DNA of 64,000 nt, taken from contig NZ_SDLI01000001.1 in the NCBI RefSeq assembly GCF_004123195.1, positions 794,133 to 858,132 of the forward strand, given 5' to 3'. The notes under the pieces were generated by a model. That model made no database searches. It was not told the origin of the DNA and saw only the letters and a list, made by a program, of their open reading frames with translations. The translations under genes and the position numbers were made by a program. This DNA is from Ammoniphilus sp. CFH 90114. GTDB taxonomy: Bacteria > Bacillota > Bacilli > Aneurinibacillales > RAOX-1. Positions 18,110-27,089 of the stretch are shown one piece after another; positions within the stretch are counted from its first letter, which is position 1; every line of letters begins with the position of its first letter.

Positions 18110-19480
18110 ATGAAAAAAAATCAGCTGGTGCTTTTAACGGTGTCCTTTTTGTTGATTACAGGCTGCTCGTCCGGCGGACCACAGGGATCGATGGGTGCCG
18201 CGCGTGGTCAGGGAGGCTTTGGGCAAGCTCAGCAAACTGTCGCTGTAGAGGTAGAACCGGTAGCTAAGGGAGATTTGACGGTTACCAAAAAAATCCTAGG
18301 AAATGTCGTATCGGATAGCGTGAGCGAAGTTTCTTCTGGAATATCCGGGGAGCTAATATCCCTTCAGGTTAAAAAAGGCGATAGGGTTCAAAAAGGGCAA
18401 ATTCTTGCCACGGTGGATATCTCCGATACCCAAGAAGCGATCACACAATCGGAAATGGAAATAGAAAGCGCCAAGCAGCAGCTTGAGAATGCTCAAATTT
18501 CCAAGAAGCAAGCCCAACAGAAGGCACGGGATCTTCAACAGGCGGAGACGGATTGGGACAAAGCCAAGGAGGAACTAGAAGAAGCTCAGTACCTCTATGA
18601 ACAGGGTGCCATCGCTTTAGCTGAATTGAAAGCTGCCCAGACGCTGGAGGAGGAAAGAAAAACGGCCTATGAGAATCAAGAGGCTTCTTTAGAAATTGAG
18701 ATGGAAAAAGCGGATTTATCGATACGACAAAACGAGCTAAGTGTAAAAAAGGCGGAAATCAATCTCCAGCAAACGCTCAAGGATGTACGTGATACGCAGA
18801 GCGATGGGGTCATCCGCGCACCTATTTCAGGAGAAGTCATGGCCGTTAACTACAAGGTTGGCGAGAATGTATCTAGTCAACAGCCGCTGGTTACCATCTC
18901 GAACAACCAGCAACTAATCATCACCGCACAGGTTACAGCGGAGCAAAAAGCGCTTCTTCCGAAAGGGCGAGAGGTGAATGTGGAGACTGTCGCAGAAAGT
19001 AAAACGCTCAAGGCTAAGGTCGATTATGTCAGTGGAGCCACAAATGAGAATGGACTTTTCGATGTGGAATTGACCTTTGCAACCTCGGATACCTCTGTTG
19101 CTAGCGGTGAGGTGGTGCAGTTGACCTTTACGGAAACGTTGGTCGAGAATGCACTTCTCGTTCCAACGAAAGCCATTTTGCAGGAAGGTGACTCGCGTAT
19201 TGTCTATACGGCTGAAGGCGGAAAAGCGGTTAAGCGGAAGGTGGAAATCATTAATAGTCAGACACACCTTACAGCGGTCCAAGGAGATCTTCAGGAGAAT
19301 ACTCAGCTCATAGTCAATGGGCACAAATTGGTGTCGGATGGAATGACCATCCTGCTTCCTGGACAGGAGCTCCCTGCGGTTGGCGGGGGTCCAGGTGAGG
19401 GGGAGAACGCTCAGGGACAAGCCGGGGAAGGGCAGCGAAGACAAGGACCGTCAGGTACTGGCGGGGGTGGCAGATCGTGA
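18110..19480 (+). CDS. RND efflux membrane-fusion lipoprotein
   Basis: This 456-residue adaptor has a lipoprotein signal (lipobox LITGC, Cys19). A lipoyl/biotinyl half domain comes first (about 55-115), then a long coiled-coil hairpin (about 115-230), the second lipoyl half (IRAPISGEVMAVNYKVGENV), a beta barrel and a membrane-proximal domain. The C-terminus is a Gly/Gln-rich tail. It should link the RND pump to the TolC-like partner. It lies 31 bases after the TolC-like gene and overlaps the pump gene by four bases. Confidence 0.93.
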   Translation: MKKNQLVLLTVSFLLITGCSSGGPQGSMGAARGQGGFGQAQQTVAVEVEPVAKGDLTVTKKILGNVVSDSVSEVSSGISGELISLQVKKGDRVQKGQILATVDISDTQEAITQSEMEIESAKQQLENAQISKKQAQQKARDLQQAETDWDKAKEELEEAQYLYEQGAIALAELKAAQTLEEERKTAYENQEASLEIEMEKADLSIRQNELSVKKAEINLQQTLKDVRDTQSDGVIRAPISGEVMAVNYKVGENVSSQQPLVTISNNQQLIITAQVTAEQKALLPKGREVNVETVAESKTLKAKVDYVSGATNENGLFDVELTFATSDTSVASGEVVQLTFTETLVENALLVPTKAILQEGDSRIVYTAEGGKAVKRKVEIINSQTHLTAVQGDLQENTQLIVNGHKLVSDGMTILLPGQELPAVGGGPGEGENAQGQAGEGQRRQGPSGTGGGGRS

Positions 19481-22400
19481 ATATAATCAAGTCATCGGTA
19501 CATCGCCCAGTTACGGTCATCATGCTCGTGATTTGTTTGCTCCTGGTAGGAGCGGTGACCCTGCGGGATATACCCATTGATCTGTTTCCGGAAATCGAAA
19601 ACAAAACGGTAACCGTTTCAGCCTCCTACAATAATGTAGCACCGCAGGATATGGAAGAGATGGTGACGAGGCCCCTCGAGGCCCAAATCGCCTCTCTGAG
19701 CGGCGTAGAAGAAATGGTCTCCACGACGAGCACGGGATCAGTCCGTATCCGAGTGACGTTCGCGAATTCGGTGGAATTTGACAAAGCTGTTTCCGATCTT
19801 CAGATGAGAATGTCCAGAGTGGGTCGAACGCTTCCAGATGGGGTGGACACCCCTACAGTGGCCCAATTCGATGTGAACAGCATACCGGTGATGACGCTGG
19901 CCTTGGTGGGTAAAGACACGATTAGTCTGCAACAGATAGCTGACGATATGATGCCAAGTTTCGAGCGAATTGAAGGAGTTGCAGGCGTCTCCGTCCAAGG
20001 CGGAAGATCCGCCGAGTTGAAAGTCATACTCAATCCCATCTTGCTTAAGCAATATGGGTTGACGGCAAGCAGCGTGTCGACTGCGATCCGGGAGAAAAAC
20101 GCTGCAGGAACGGTCGGTGCAGTTCCCAAAGGAGATGAAGAGATTCAGATCCGTGTAGATGGTGAGTATACTTCACTCGATCAGATCGCCCATACTCCCA
20201 TTCGCTTAAAAGATGGAAAAACCATTACGGTCGAAGATGTTGCTGACATTACCAATACGTCAAGTGAAGTAGACAACATAACGCGAATCAATCAGGAAGA
20301 GGGCGTGCTTTTTTCCATTTCTAAACAGTCAGGCAGCAATACGGTGGATATCGCCGACAAGGTTTTAGCTACTATGGAAAACCTTCAGAAAGAATGGGGA
20401 GAAGACATCCGGCTTGTTGTGGTGAACGACCAGTCCACCTTTATCCGAAACGCAATTAGCGGAGTGACGCAAGCGATCACCATCGGGGGCGCCATTGCGG
20501 TATTGATTTTGCTATTCTTCTTGCGCAGTCTTCGAGCCACTTTGGTGATTGGTGTTTCGATCCCGCTTGCGGTCGTGACGACCTTTATTCTCATCCGCTA
20601 TTCCGATCAGACCCTTAACGTAATTACTCTCTCCGGGCTAGCCTTGGGAATTGGGATGATGGTTGATAGCTCGATTGTTATTTTGGAAAATATCATCAAA
20701 CATAAGCAAGACGGGCTTAGTGCAAAAGAGGCGGCAATTCAGGGTGGCTCGGAATTAGTTTCTGCCGTCATCGCATCGACAACGACGACGCTCGTCGTTT
20801 TCCTACCGCTCATTATGATCGATAACGGCCAAATTTCACAGCTGTTCGTTCCGATGGCGGTCATCGTTTCCTTTTCGCTTATTGCGGCTTTAGTCGTTGC
20901 TGTAACTTTTGTTCCTATGGTTGCGTCCAACATGCTAACCAACACCAAAAATGATAGGTTGGCGACAGATCCCGCATGGATCCGGTTATTATCCCGATCC
21001 TATGAACGCTTGTTACGGCTGAGCTTGAAACTGCGTTGGCTGGTCGTGCTTACTGTGGTTGCTATTACAATTGGAAGCTGCTTCTTTTTCTCCTCCTTCG
21101 AGGTTCAGACCTTCCCTCGTTCTCAGGAGCAAAGGCTGGACTTGTCTGCCAACTTTGATGAAGGAACCGAGTTTTCTAAGGTAGAGGCTTATGCCAATCA
21201 AGTCGAAGGAATTTTACAGAAGTACAAGGAGAATATTAAATTACTTCAAACCTCAATCAGTGAGACCAGAGTTCAAGTGTCACTTCAGCTGGTCAAAGCG
21301 GATGAGATGACAATGCCGACAGCGGCATTGAGTGCTGCAATTCAGTCGGACTTAAAGCAAAACATCGTGGGAGCTAATTTTACGGTGGGACGGCAATTCC
21401 GTTCGGCTGGGGGAAGTGGTTCTGCGCTGCAAGTCAGTATAGCGGGGCCCGATCAAGAAGTATTAACCACGCTTCTTGAACAGGTCGAACTCTTGTTATC
21501 GAGGGTCCCTTCGCTTGAGAATGTTGAGGTTCCGAGTGTGAGTGGGCGACCGCAATTTACTGTAAGGGTAGATGACACCGTAGCCTCTCAATACGGTCTT
21601 ACGCAAGGGGATGTGATGGACCAGCTTAGTACGGTATTTGATGGTTTGTCCGCTGCTACAATGCAGCAAGATGGAAAAGAGTATAATGTGGTTATTCAAT
21701 TACCTGAGACCGAATCGGATACTATCGAAGATTTATACGGCTTCTTGGTGCAGACCTCTGGTGGACAGCATGTTTCTCTCGAAACGATTGCCAGCATAGA
21801 GGAGGGCAAAGGGCCGGTTTCGATTCAAAGAGAAAACCAGCGCCAAATGTACACGGTGACAGCAGACATGGTAGAAGGAACAAGTGCTGCTCAGGTCATG
21901 GGACAGGTGAATCAGCTGCTTTCGCAAATTCCGGTACCTAACGGATATGAGGTCACTATGGGCGGTATGCGACAGCAATTCAACGAGTCACTAGGGAACC
22001 TCTTGTTAACCATTGGTCTGGCGATATTCCTCGTCTATACCGTGATGGCCGTGCAATTCGAATCCTTTACTCAGCCGTTTATTGTTATGTTCACCATCCC
22101 TACCGCGGTTGTAGGAGTGGTTGTAGCCTTATTAACCACAGGGTTACCGTTGAGCTTTCCGGTCTTTATTGGGATGATCGTATTAGCGGGAATCGTTGTG
22201 AACAATGCGATTATACTGATTGAGTATATTAATCAGTTAAGGGAGCGAGGAATGGATAAAGTAGAGGCCATCGTGGAAGCGGGGGGAAGACGTCTTCGGC
22301 CTATTTTGATGACCACCGTCACAACCGTGCTGGGGATGCTTCCTTTGTCCTTAGGTTTGGCTGAGGGAAGCGAAACGCAGCAGCCCATCGGAGTGGTCAC

Positions 22401-22560
22401 GATCTTTGGTTTAAGTATATCCATGCTCTTCACCTTGTTTTTCATACCCATCATGTACACGTTAGTCGATGATGCTGTTTCATGGCTTAAACGCTTGTTT
22501 ACAAAGGGAAATGAAGTGATTAAGGAAACGGGCGGCAACGGCAAACCGATGGAATCCTAG
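19477..22560 (+). CDS. RND-family multidrug/lipid efflux pump (SwrC/AcrB-like)
   Basis: This 1027-residue HAE-type RND transporter has TM1 near the N-terminus, two large extracellular loops and two six-helix bundles. The proton-relay region in TM4 reads GIGMMVDSSIVILENI, with one Asp where AcrB has Asp-Asp. GTG 19477 overlaps the adaptor's TGA. The closest well-known Gram-positive relative is B. subtilis SwrC (YerP), linked to surfactin resistance and fatty-acid detoxification. The substrate here is unknown. It ends the three-gene operon. Confidence 0.93.
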   Translation: MNIIKSSVHRPVTVIMLVICLLLVGAVTLRDIPIDLFPEIENKTVTVSASYNNVAPQDMEEMVTRPLEAQIASLSGVEEMVSTTSTGSVRIRVTFANSVEFDKAVSDLQMRMSRVGRTLPDGVDTPTVAQFDVNSIPVMTLALVGKDTISLQQIADDMMPSFERIEGVAGVSVQGGRSAELKVILNPILLKQYGLTASSVSTAIREKNAAGTVGAVPKGDEEIQIRVDGEYTSLDQIAHTPIRLKDGKTITVEDVADITNTSSEVDNITRINQEEGVLFSISKQSGSNTVDIADKVLATMENLQKEWGEDIRLVVVNDQSTFIRNAISGVTQAITIGGAIAVLILLFFLRSLRATLVIGVSIPLAVVTTFILIRYSDQTLNVITLSGLALGIGMMVDSSIVILENIIKHKQDGLSAKEAAIQGGSELVSAVIASTTTTLVVFLPLIMIDNGQISQLFVPMAVIVSFSLIAALVVAVTFVPMVASNMLTNTKNDRLATDPAWIRLLSRSYERLLRLSLKLRWLVVLTVVAITIGSCFFFSSFEVQTFPRSQEQRLDLSANFDEGTEFSKVEAYANQVEGILQKYKENIKLLQTSISETRVQVSLQLVKADEMTMPTAALSAAIQSDLKQNIVGANFTVGRQFRSAGGSGSALQVSIAGPDQEVLTTLLEQVELLLSRVPSLENVEVPSVSGRPQFTVRVDDTVASQYGLTQGDVMDQLSTVFDGLSAATMQQDGKEYNVVIQLPETESDTIEDLYGFLVQTSGGQHVSLETIASIEEGKGPVSIQRENQRQMYTVTADMVEGTSAAQVMGQVNQLLSQIPVPNGYEVTMGGMRQQFNESLGNLLLTIGLAIFLVYTVMAVQFESFTQPFIVMFTIPTAVVGVVVALLTTGLPLSFPVFIGMIVLAGIVVNNAIILIEYINQLRERGMDKVEAIVEAGGRRLRPILMTTVTTVLGMLPLSLGLAEGSETQQPIGVVTIFGLSISMLFTLFFIPIMYTLVDDAVSWLKRLFTKGNEVIKETGGNGKPMES

Positions 22561-22573
22561 CATTTTTAATAGC

Positions 22574-22626
22574 GGGTGACCTAAAACAATGGGCCAGGCT
22601 CTTTGTTTTAGGTCACCCTCTTTTTT
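22574..22626 (+). terminator. Strong terminator of the RND operon
   Basis: GGGTGACCTAAAACA (22574-22588) pairs perfectly with 22604-22618, followed by CTCTTTTTT. Confidence 0.92.
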
Positions 22627-22701
22627 ATTTTTTGTTCTTGATCTTTTTATCCATTTCGTGTGTAATAGTAAGTAGGATAATAACGACTAAGGGGTGTGGG
22701 G

Positions 22702-23514
22702 TTGGAACTTCTATTTAGTGAACTTCAGAAGCTAGGATTTTCTCAATATGAAAGTAAAGCCTATGTCGCCTTGTTGCAAAACTCACCGGTTACAGGTTAT
22801 GAAGTTAGTAAGCGTTCTGGTGTACCACGATCGATGATTTATGAAGTGTTAGGTAAGCTGGTTGATCGGGGAGCTGTTTATCTCGTCCCCTCTGAACCTG
22901 TCAAGTATGCTCCTGTACCAGCTAAGGATATGCTTCAACGCATGCGAAATAATTTAGAAAACTCTATGGCTTTCTTGGAGACGACGTTAGAGTCTCTTGA
23001 ACGAAAACCTGATTTGGAAGTCATTGTTCATCTCGATGGGGAAGAACAAGTGCTTCAAGAAATGACAGACGTCATTGGCCGAACTCAGGAGGAATTGTGG
23101 ATTTCGGTGTGGGAGCCACAGGTGGAAAGAATCAAACGTGCGGTGGAGGAGCAGGTATCTAAAGAAGTATCCGTTTACTCTATTGTTTTCGGTGGCCAGG
23201 ATCAACGAATTAGACACACCTATCATCACAATTACATGCCACCCGAAGTCGTGCAGAAGCGTATGGGTGGGCAATTGACAATCGTTGCACGGGACGGGGA
23301 AGAAGTAGTGATAGCTAATTTTTCAGACCAATCTGTGCCATGGGCGGTGAAAACGAAGAACCCAGCTCTTGTACTGGTGGCTACAGAATATGTGCGACAT
23401 GATATTATGATCGAGGAAATCACGAGAGAGTTTGGAGAAGAGAAACTAGATCAACTTTGGCGCAATCGCCCTGATCTTTATCAAGTGGTTACTGGTAAAC
23501 GGTTCAACCTCTAA
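22702..23514 (+). CDS. TrmB-family transcriptional regulator
   Basis: This protein of about 270 residues has an N-terminal TrmB winged helix (LQKLGFSQYESKAYVALLQ...SGVPRSMIYEVLGKLVDRG) and a C-terminal phospholipase-D-like sensor half (about 110-250) as in sugar-responsive TrmB proteins. TTG 22702 is preferred because AAGGGGTG ends six bases upstream; GTG 22696 is in frame but too close. It lies between the RND operon and azlC. Targets are unknown, and either neighbour is possible. Confidence 0.85.
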   Translation: MELLFSELQKLGFSQYESKAYVALLQNSPVTGYEVSKRSGVPRSMIYEVLGKLVDRGAVYLVPSEPVKYAPVPAKDMLQRMRNNLENSMAFLETTLESLERKPDLEVIVHLDGEEQVLQEMTDVIGRTQEELWISVWEPQVERIKRAVEEQVSKEVSVYSIVFGGQDQRIRHTYHHNYMPPEVVQKRMGGQLTIVARDGEEVVIANFSDQSVPWAVKTKNPALVLVATEYVRHDIMIEEITREFGEEKLDQLWRNRPDLYQVVTGKRFNL

Positions 23515-23524
23515 TGAACCGTTT
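23497..23524 (+). terminator. Hairpin over the end of the TrmB gene
   Basis: AAACGGTTCA (23497-23506) pairs with TGAACCGTTT (23515-23524); the TrmB stop codon is in the loop. The T run is weak. Confidence 0.6.
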
Positions 23525-23580
23525 CCTTTATGTTTTTTAATGTAGTGGTTAGAATGATAACTTCTAAAGGAGTGAGTAGT

Positions 23581-24312
23581 TTGAGTAACTCACCACAAGA
23601 ACGACAATGGAAACAAGGCATTATGGATGCCGTGCCCATTGGATTAAGCTTTCTTTTATTTGGTGGAATTTTTGGCATGATGGCCATTCAAGCTGGGTTA
23701 AGCATATGGCAAAGCGTCGGGATGTCTTTCATCGTGTTTGCCGGCTCCGCGCAGTTTACTAGTCTTTCTATGATATCCGATCAAGCAAGCATATTGGCTA
23801 TTATTTTAGCTACCTTTTTGATTAATTCTAGGCACTTGTTAATGGGATTATCCATGTCCCCTTACTATGCTGGATTCTCTAATCGATTCGTAACATTGCT
23901 TAGTTTCTTTCTTATCGATGAGCAATATGCCCTAACACTGAATAGATTTCGCCATTTTGCGCCAACGAAGTCTTACATTATGGGAGTGAGTTTTACCCTT
24001 TATTTTACTTGGGTTTTTGGAACTTTCCTTGGCACCATGACCGGCAGTTGGATTCCTGACCCAGAGGCGCTCGGCTTAGGCTTTAGTTTTACGGCTATGT
24101 TCCTTGCACTAGTTTTCTATCAGCTTACGAATTTGTTGCGTATCGCGACCTTTTTCTTATGTGGAGGGTTAGCAGTTGCTCTTGTCTTTGTTGTACCTAA
24201 TGGTTTGCACCTACTGATAGCTGGTGTTCTATCCTTTGCCATCGGTTACGCATTCCCAGCAAAATCGAGGAAGGTAGTAAAGGAAGAACAACCAAAGGAG
24301 GTTACTGCGTGA
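23581..24312 (+). CDS. azlC: AzlC-type branched-chain amino acid exporter, large subunit
   Basis: AzlC/AzlD pairs export branched-chain amino acids or analogues across the membrane. This 243-residue protein has about seven TM segments and the family sequence DAVPIGLSFLLFGGIFGMMA...FAGSAQFTSLSM and NSRHLLMGLSMSPYY. TTG 23581 is chosen because AAAGGAGTGAG lies just upstream; ATGs at 23530 and 23560 lack a site. Its TGA overlaps the azlD start. Confidence 0.92.
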   Translation: MSNSPQERQWKQGIMDAVPIGLSFLLFGGIFGMMAIQAGLSIWQSVGMSFIVFAGSAQFTSLSMISDQASILAIILATFLINSRHLLMGLSMSPYYAGFSNRFVTLLSFFLIDEQYALTLNRFRHFAPTKSYIMGVSFTLYFTWVFGTFLGTMTGSWIPDPEALGLGFSFTAMFLALVFYQLTNLLRIATFFLCGGLAVALVFVVPNGLHLLIAGVLSFAIGYAFPAKSRKVVKEEQPKEVTA

Positions 24313-24626
24313 GTATTCAAACAACCTTATTGCTGTTCTTCGGCATGGCAGCAGTAACTTACTTTTGTAGAAGAGCGTTCTTGCGCTTACCGAATCAACA
24401 ATTATCAGAACGGTTGATGAGCGGTCTTTCGTATATTCCTATCGGGATTTTTGCAGGACTGATCTTCCCTTCCGTGTTTGTCCGAGAGGGTGCTTTTGAA
24501 GTCAATCCCCTCTATGTCATCGCTAGTATTTTATGTATGGCTCTTATGGTTTGGAAAAAGAATGTATTCTTAAGTTTTGGGCTAAGCTTATTGTTTGTTG
24601 TGGTATGGACGACGACCATGGGCTAA
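24309..24626 (+). CDS. azlD: AzlD-type branched-chain amino acid exporter, small subunit
   Basis: This 105-residue hydrophobic protein has four TM segments (TYFCRRAFLRLP; LSYIPIGIFAGLIFPSVF). GTG 24309 overlaps the azlC stop by four bases, with AAAGGAGG upstream. It forms the exporter with AzlC. Confidence 0.9.
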   Translation: MSIQTTLLLFFGMAAVTYFCRRAFLRLPNQQLSERLMSGLSYIPIGIFAGLIFPSVFVREGAFEVNPLYVIASILCMALMVWKKNVFLSFGLSLLFVVVWTTTMG

Positions 24627-24718
24627 AACTCTTGTTCCATTCTCCATAGTGAAACCTTATCTGAATTGTTGCGTATAAGAGTGTTGCTGGATTTCCCTTT
24701 TATGGAGGATGGGATAGG

Positions 24719-25015
24719 ATGATTATTTCTACACAACCGTACATAGAAATATCGCGGACCATTCAGTCGAACGGTCAGCATCGAATTGAATCAGAGCAAT
24801 TATTAGTCTTATATAGAGATAAGATTATCACCGAGTCTCGTCATTTCTCACTTCAAGATATACTGGACATTTCGTATAAAGTGATTTCTGAAGAAACTGG
24901 ATTTCTTTATCTGCATAGCAACCACCAAGTATTTTCTTTTTATGTAAAAACAAGTCCAACTGAATTTATCACCGAATATAAAAGATTAAAGGCAGAGGGG
25001 TACACGAACGAATGA
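24719..25015 (+). CDS. Conserved hypothetical protein, soluble, PH-like size
   Basis: This 98-residue protein with alternating hydrophobic strands (QLLVLYRDKIITESRHFSLQDI, GFLYLHSNHQVFSFYVK) resembles small pleckstrin-like folds, but no family is recognised with confidence. ATG follows GGAGGATGGGATAGG. Its stop overlaps the next gene (ATGA), so the two are coupled. Confidence 0.6.
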   Translation: MIISTQPYIEISRTIQSNGQHRIESEQLLVLYRDKIITESRHFSLQDILDISYKVISEETGFLYLHSNHQVFSFYVKTSPTEFITEYKRLKAEGYTNE

Positions 25016-25470
25016 TTTTCTGGAATGTAAAAAAGCTAGCGGATTTGTTAAGAAATAATGAACTTACATCGAATCAAAAGCTAAGATATATCTTGGTGGT
25101 TTTTGCTTTCTTATCTATTACACCTTATGCCTACTTAGATAGTTCGTTTAATTCCGTTTATGCTTTAGAGATGATGGCTATTCTTTTTACGACGGTTTGG
25201 GGAATACGACTATGCTTTGAAGCGAATGAAGAGGGTGATGGGAAGGATTTTTTTGAACGATTTATCTGTATTGGCTTTCCTATTGTGATTCGGCTCGCTG
25301 TTATTCTAATCCCTCTTTATTTTGTTTTTTATATTGTCGTGTCCATTATTTCACAGGGTTATTATGGGGTTGGCACAGAGTATGGTTATATGGATGTGCT
25401 TGGAACCGTGCTTATTGAGATCATGTTCTATCTTCAAGTTCGAAAGTGGATTCGATACATGGCTTCATAG
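25012..25470 (+). CDS. Four-TM membrane protein of unknown function
   Basis: This 152-residue protein has about four hydrophobic segments (about 28-45, 52-68, 86-115 and 125-145). It is translationally coupled to the preceding small protein. No family is recognised. Confidence 0.6.
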   Translation: MIFWNVKKLADLLRNNELTSNQKLRYILVVFAFLSITPYAYLDSSFNSVYALEMMAILFTTVWGIRLCFEANEEGDGKDFFERFICIGFPIVIRLAVILIPLYFVFYIVVSIISQGYYGVGTEYGYMDVLGTVLIEIMFYLQVRKWIRYMAS

Positions 25471-25508
25471 CGCAATGGAGAAAATTTCGAAGAATAGAAT
25501 AAAAGATA

Positions 25509-25537
25509 TTGAAAATATGTAATTATTAGTGTATTAT
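25509..25537 (+). promoter_or_regulatory. Promoter of the ugp-like operon
   Basis: TTGAAA (25509-25514), a 17-base spacer and TATTAT (25532-25537). Transcription would begin near 25544, just before the antiterminator element. Confidence 0.7.
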
Positions 25538-25567
25538 TTGTTTCAAGATGTTACCAATATGTATTCT

Positions 25568-25648
25568 GGGTAGAGACGCGGAGAGCCCTGATTGCACCTT
25601 TTAATTCTTTCAGAAGTGAAGGAGTTATTTGTGCACTCAGGGTTTTTG
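25568..25648 (+). promoter_or_regulatory. GlpP-type antiterminator/terminator leader 1 (ugp-like operon)
   Basis: GGG (25568-25570), then AGAGACGCGGAGA (25572-25584) and CCC (25586-25588) form a short stem with a conserved purine-rich loop. The same CCC begins the terminator arm CCCTGATTGCA (25586-25596), which pairs with TGCACTCAGGG (25632-25642) before TTTTT. The two structures exclude each other. Copies occur at 29648 and 31286. Binding by GlpP is inferred from the glpP gene nearby. Confidence 0.7.
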
Positions 25649-25705
25649 TACTTTTTCTCAGAATAGCCATGTCCAGCCAATAATGAATAAAGAGGGGGAT
25701 TAAAA

Positions 25706-27013
25706 GTGAGACGTTTATGGGCCTTATTTCTTGTTTTTACCTTAGCGCTGACAGCATGTAGCAGTGGAACAACGAATTCGAATTCAACTGCACCTGCTGG
25801 TTCAGGTGACAAACCAATAGAATTGGAGTTTTACTTTCCAGTTGCTGTTGGTGGACCTATCACCAAGATCATTGATGGTTTAGCTGCAGATTTTACGAAG
25901 GAAAACCCTAACATTAAAGTTACACCGATCTTCGGTGGAAGTTATCAGGATACGATGACCAAAGTGGCGACAGCTGTTCAGGGTGGCAATGCTCCGGACA
26001 TGGCAGTACTATTGTCCACAGAGTTGTATACGCTCCTATCTATGAATGCTATTGAAAATTTGACACCACAATTTGAGAAATCCTATATCGATGATTTCTT
26101 TGAAGGGTTCATGGCCAATTCCAAAGTAGGCGATGATGTTTGGAGTGTTCCTTTTCAACGTAGTACCATTGTTTTGTATTATAACAAGGATGCCTTCAAA
26201 GCAGCCGGATTGGACCCAGAAAAAGCACCATCCAATTGGCAAGAGCTAAGAGAGTATGCGCAGAAGCTTACTGTAAAGGATGGACAGGGAAATGTGACAC
26301 AATGGGGATTGGAGATTCCGAGCACAGGTTTTCAATATTGGATGTTTCAAGCTTTAGCGCTACAAACCGGGGATAATATTATGTCCGGAGACGGAAAGCA
26401 AGTCTTCTTTGATAATCCAGCCAACGTGGAAGCGCTTCAATTCTGGCATGATCTTGGAAAGAAGGATAAAGTTATGCCGGAAGGAATTATTGAATGGGCG
26501 ACTGTTCCTTCTGATTTCTTAAGTGGTAAAACAGCCATGATGTTCCATACGACAGGAAACCTAACGAAAGTAAAGAACGACGCAAGCTTTGACTTCGGAG
26601 TGGCTTTCCTACCTGCTAACAAGCAATTTGGTTCACCAACTGGTGGAGGTAACCTTTATGTGTTTAAAGATATCCCTGAGGAAAATAAGAAGGCATCAGC
26701 CAAATTTATTGAATTCTTAACATCCCCTGAACGAGTGGCCCAGTGGTCCATTGACACCGGGTATGTGGCAACTAGAAAGTCTGCTTATGAGACAGATACA
26801 TTAAAAAAATATGTGACTGATTTCCCACATGCGAAAGTAGCGATGGATCAACTTCAATACGCAAATAGTGAATTATCTACTTACCAGAATGGGCAGGTTC
26901 AAAAGATCTTGAATGACAATATTCAAGCTGCCTTAAATGGTACGACTAGCGTTAATGAAGCCTTACAAAAGGCTCAGACTCAAGCCGACCAAGTGTTAAA
27001 GAACTTCAAATAA
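25706..27013 (+). CDS. ABC sugar-phosphate binding lipoprotein (UgpB-like)
   Basis: This 435-residue family 1 extracellular solute-binding protein has a lipobox (LTAC, Cys18). It captures substrate outside the membrane for the two permeases downstream. GTG 25706 follows AGAGGGGGAT. The sequence pattern (NPNIKVTPIFGGSYQDTMTKVATAVQGGNAPDMAVL, TGGGNLYVF) is that of UgpB. Proximity of glpP, glpD and the shared leader suggests glycerol-3-phosphate or glycerophosphodiesters as substrate. Confidence 0.85.
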   Translation: MRRLWALFLVFTLALTACSSGTTNSNSTAPAGSGDKPIELEFYFPVAVGGPITKIIDGLAADFTKENPNIKVTPIFGGSYQDTMTKVATAVQGGNAPDMAVLLSTELYTLLSMNAIENLTPQFEKSYIDDFFEGFMANSKVGDDVWSVPFQRSTIVLYYNKDAFKAAGLDPEKAPSNWQELREYAQKLTVKDGQGNVTQWGLEIPSTGFQYWMFQALALQTGDNIMSGDGKQVFFDNPANVEALQFWHDLGKKDKVMPEGIIEWATVPSDFLSGKTAMMFHTTGNLTKVKNDASFDFGVAFLPANKQFGSPTGGGNLYVFKDIPEENKKASAKFIEFLTSPERVAQWSIDTGYVATRKSAYETDTLKKYVTDFPHAKVAMDQLQYANSELSTYQNGQVQKILNDNIQAALNGTTSVNEALQKAQTQADQVLKNFK

Positions 27014-27030
27014 CATCGAAGACGGAAATA

Positions 27031-27062
27031 GGAGACTTAAAACTTAAGCGTTTTAAGTCTCC
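27031..27062 (+). other. 13-bp intercistronic hairpin in the ABC operon
   Basis: GGAGACTTAAAAC (27031-27043) pairs with 27050-27062, loop TTAAGC, no T run. Such hairpins after binding-protein genes usually protect the upstream message and reduce permease expression. Confidence 0.7.
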
Positions 27063-27089
27063 TATACCATAAAGATTGGGGGCTCTGTA

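Noticed and set aside
16621-22560. RND operon as a recently acquired island
   Set aside because: It looks somewhat richer in GC than its flanks, but no integrase, tRNA, direct repeat or other transfer sign was found.
25532-25573. SigB-type promoter using GTTTCA 25540 and GGGTAG 25568
   Set aside because: The spacer is about 22 bases, too long; the GGG belongs to the antiterminator element, and TTGAAA-N17-TATTAT explains transcription better.
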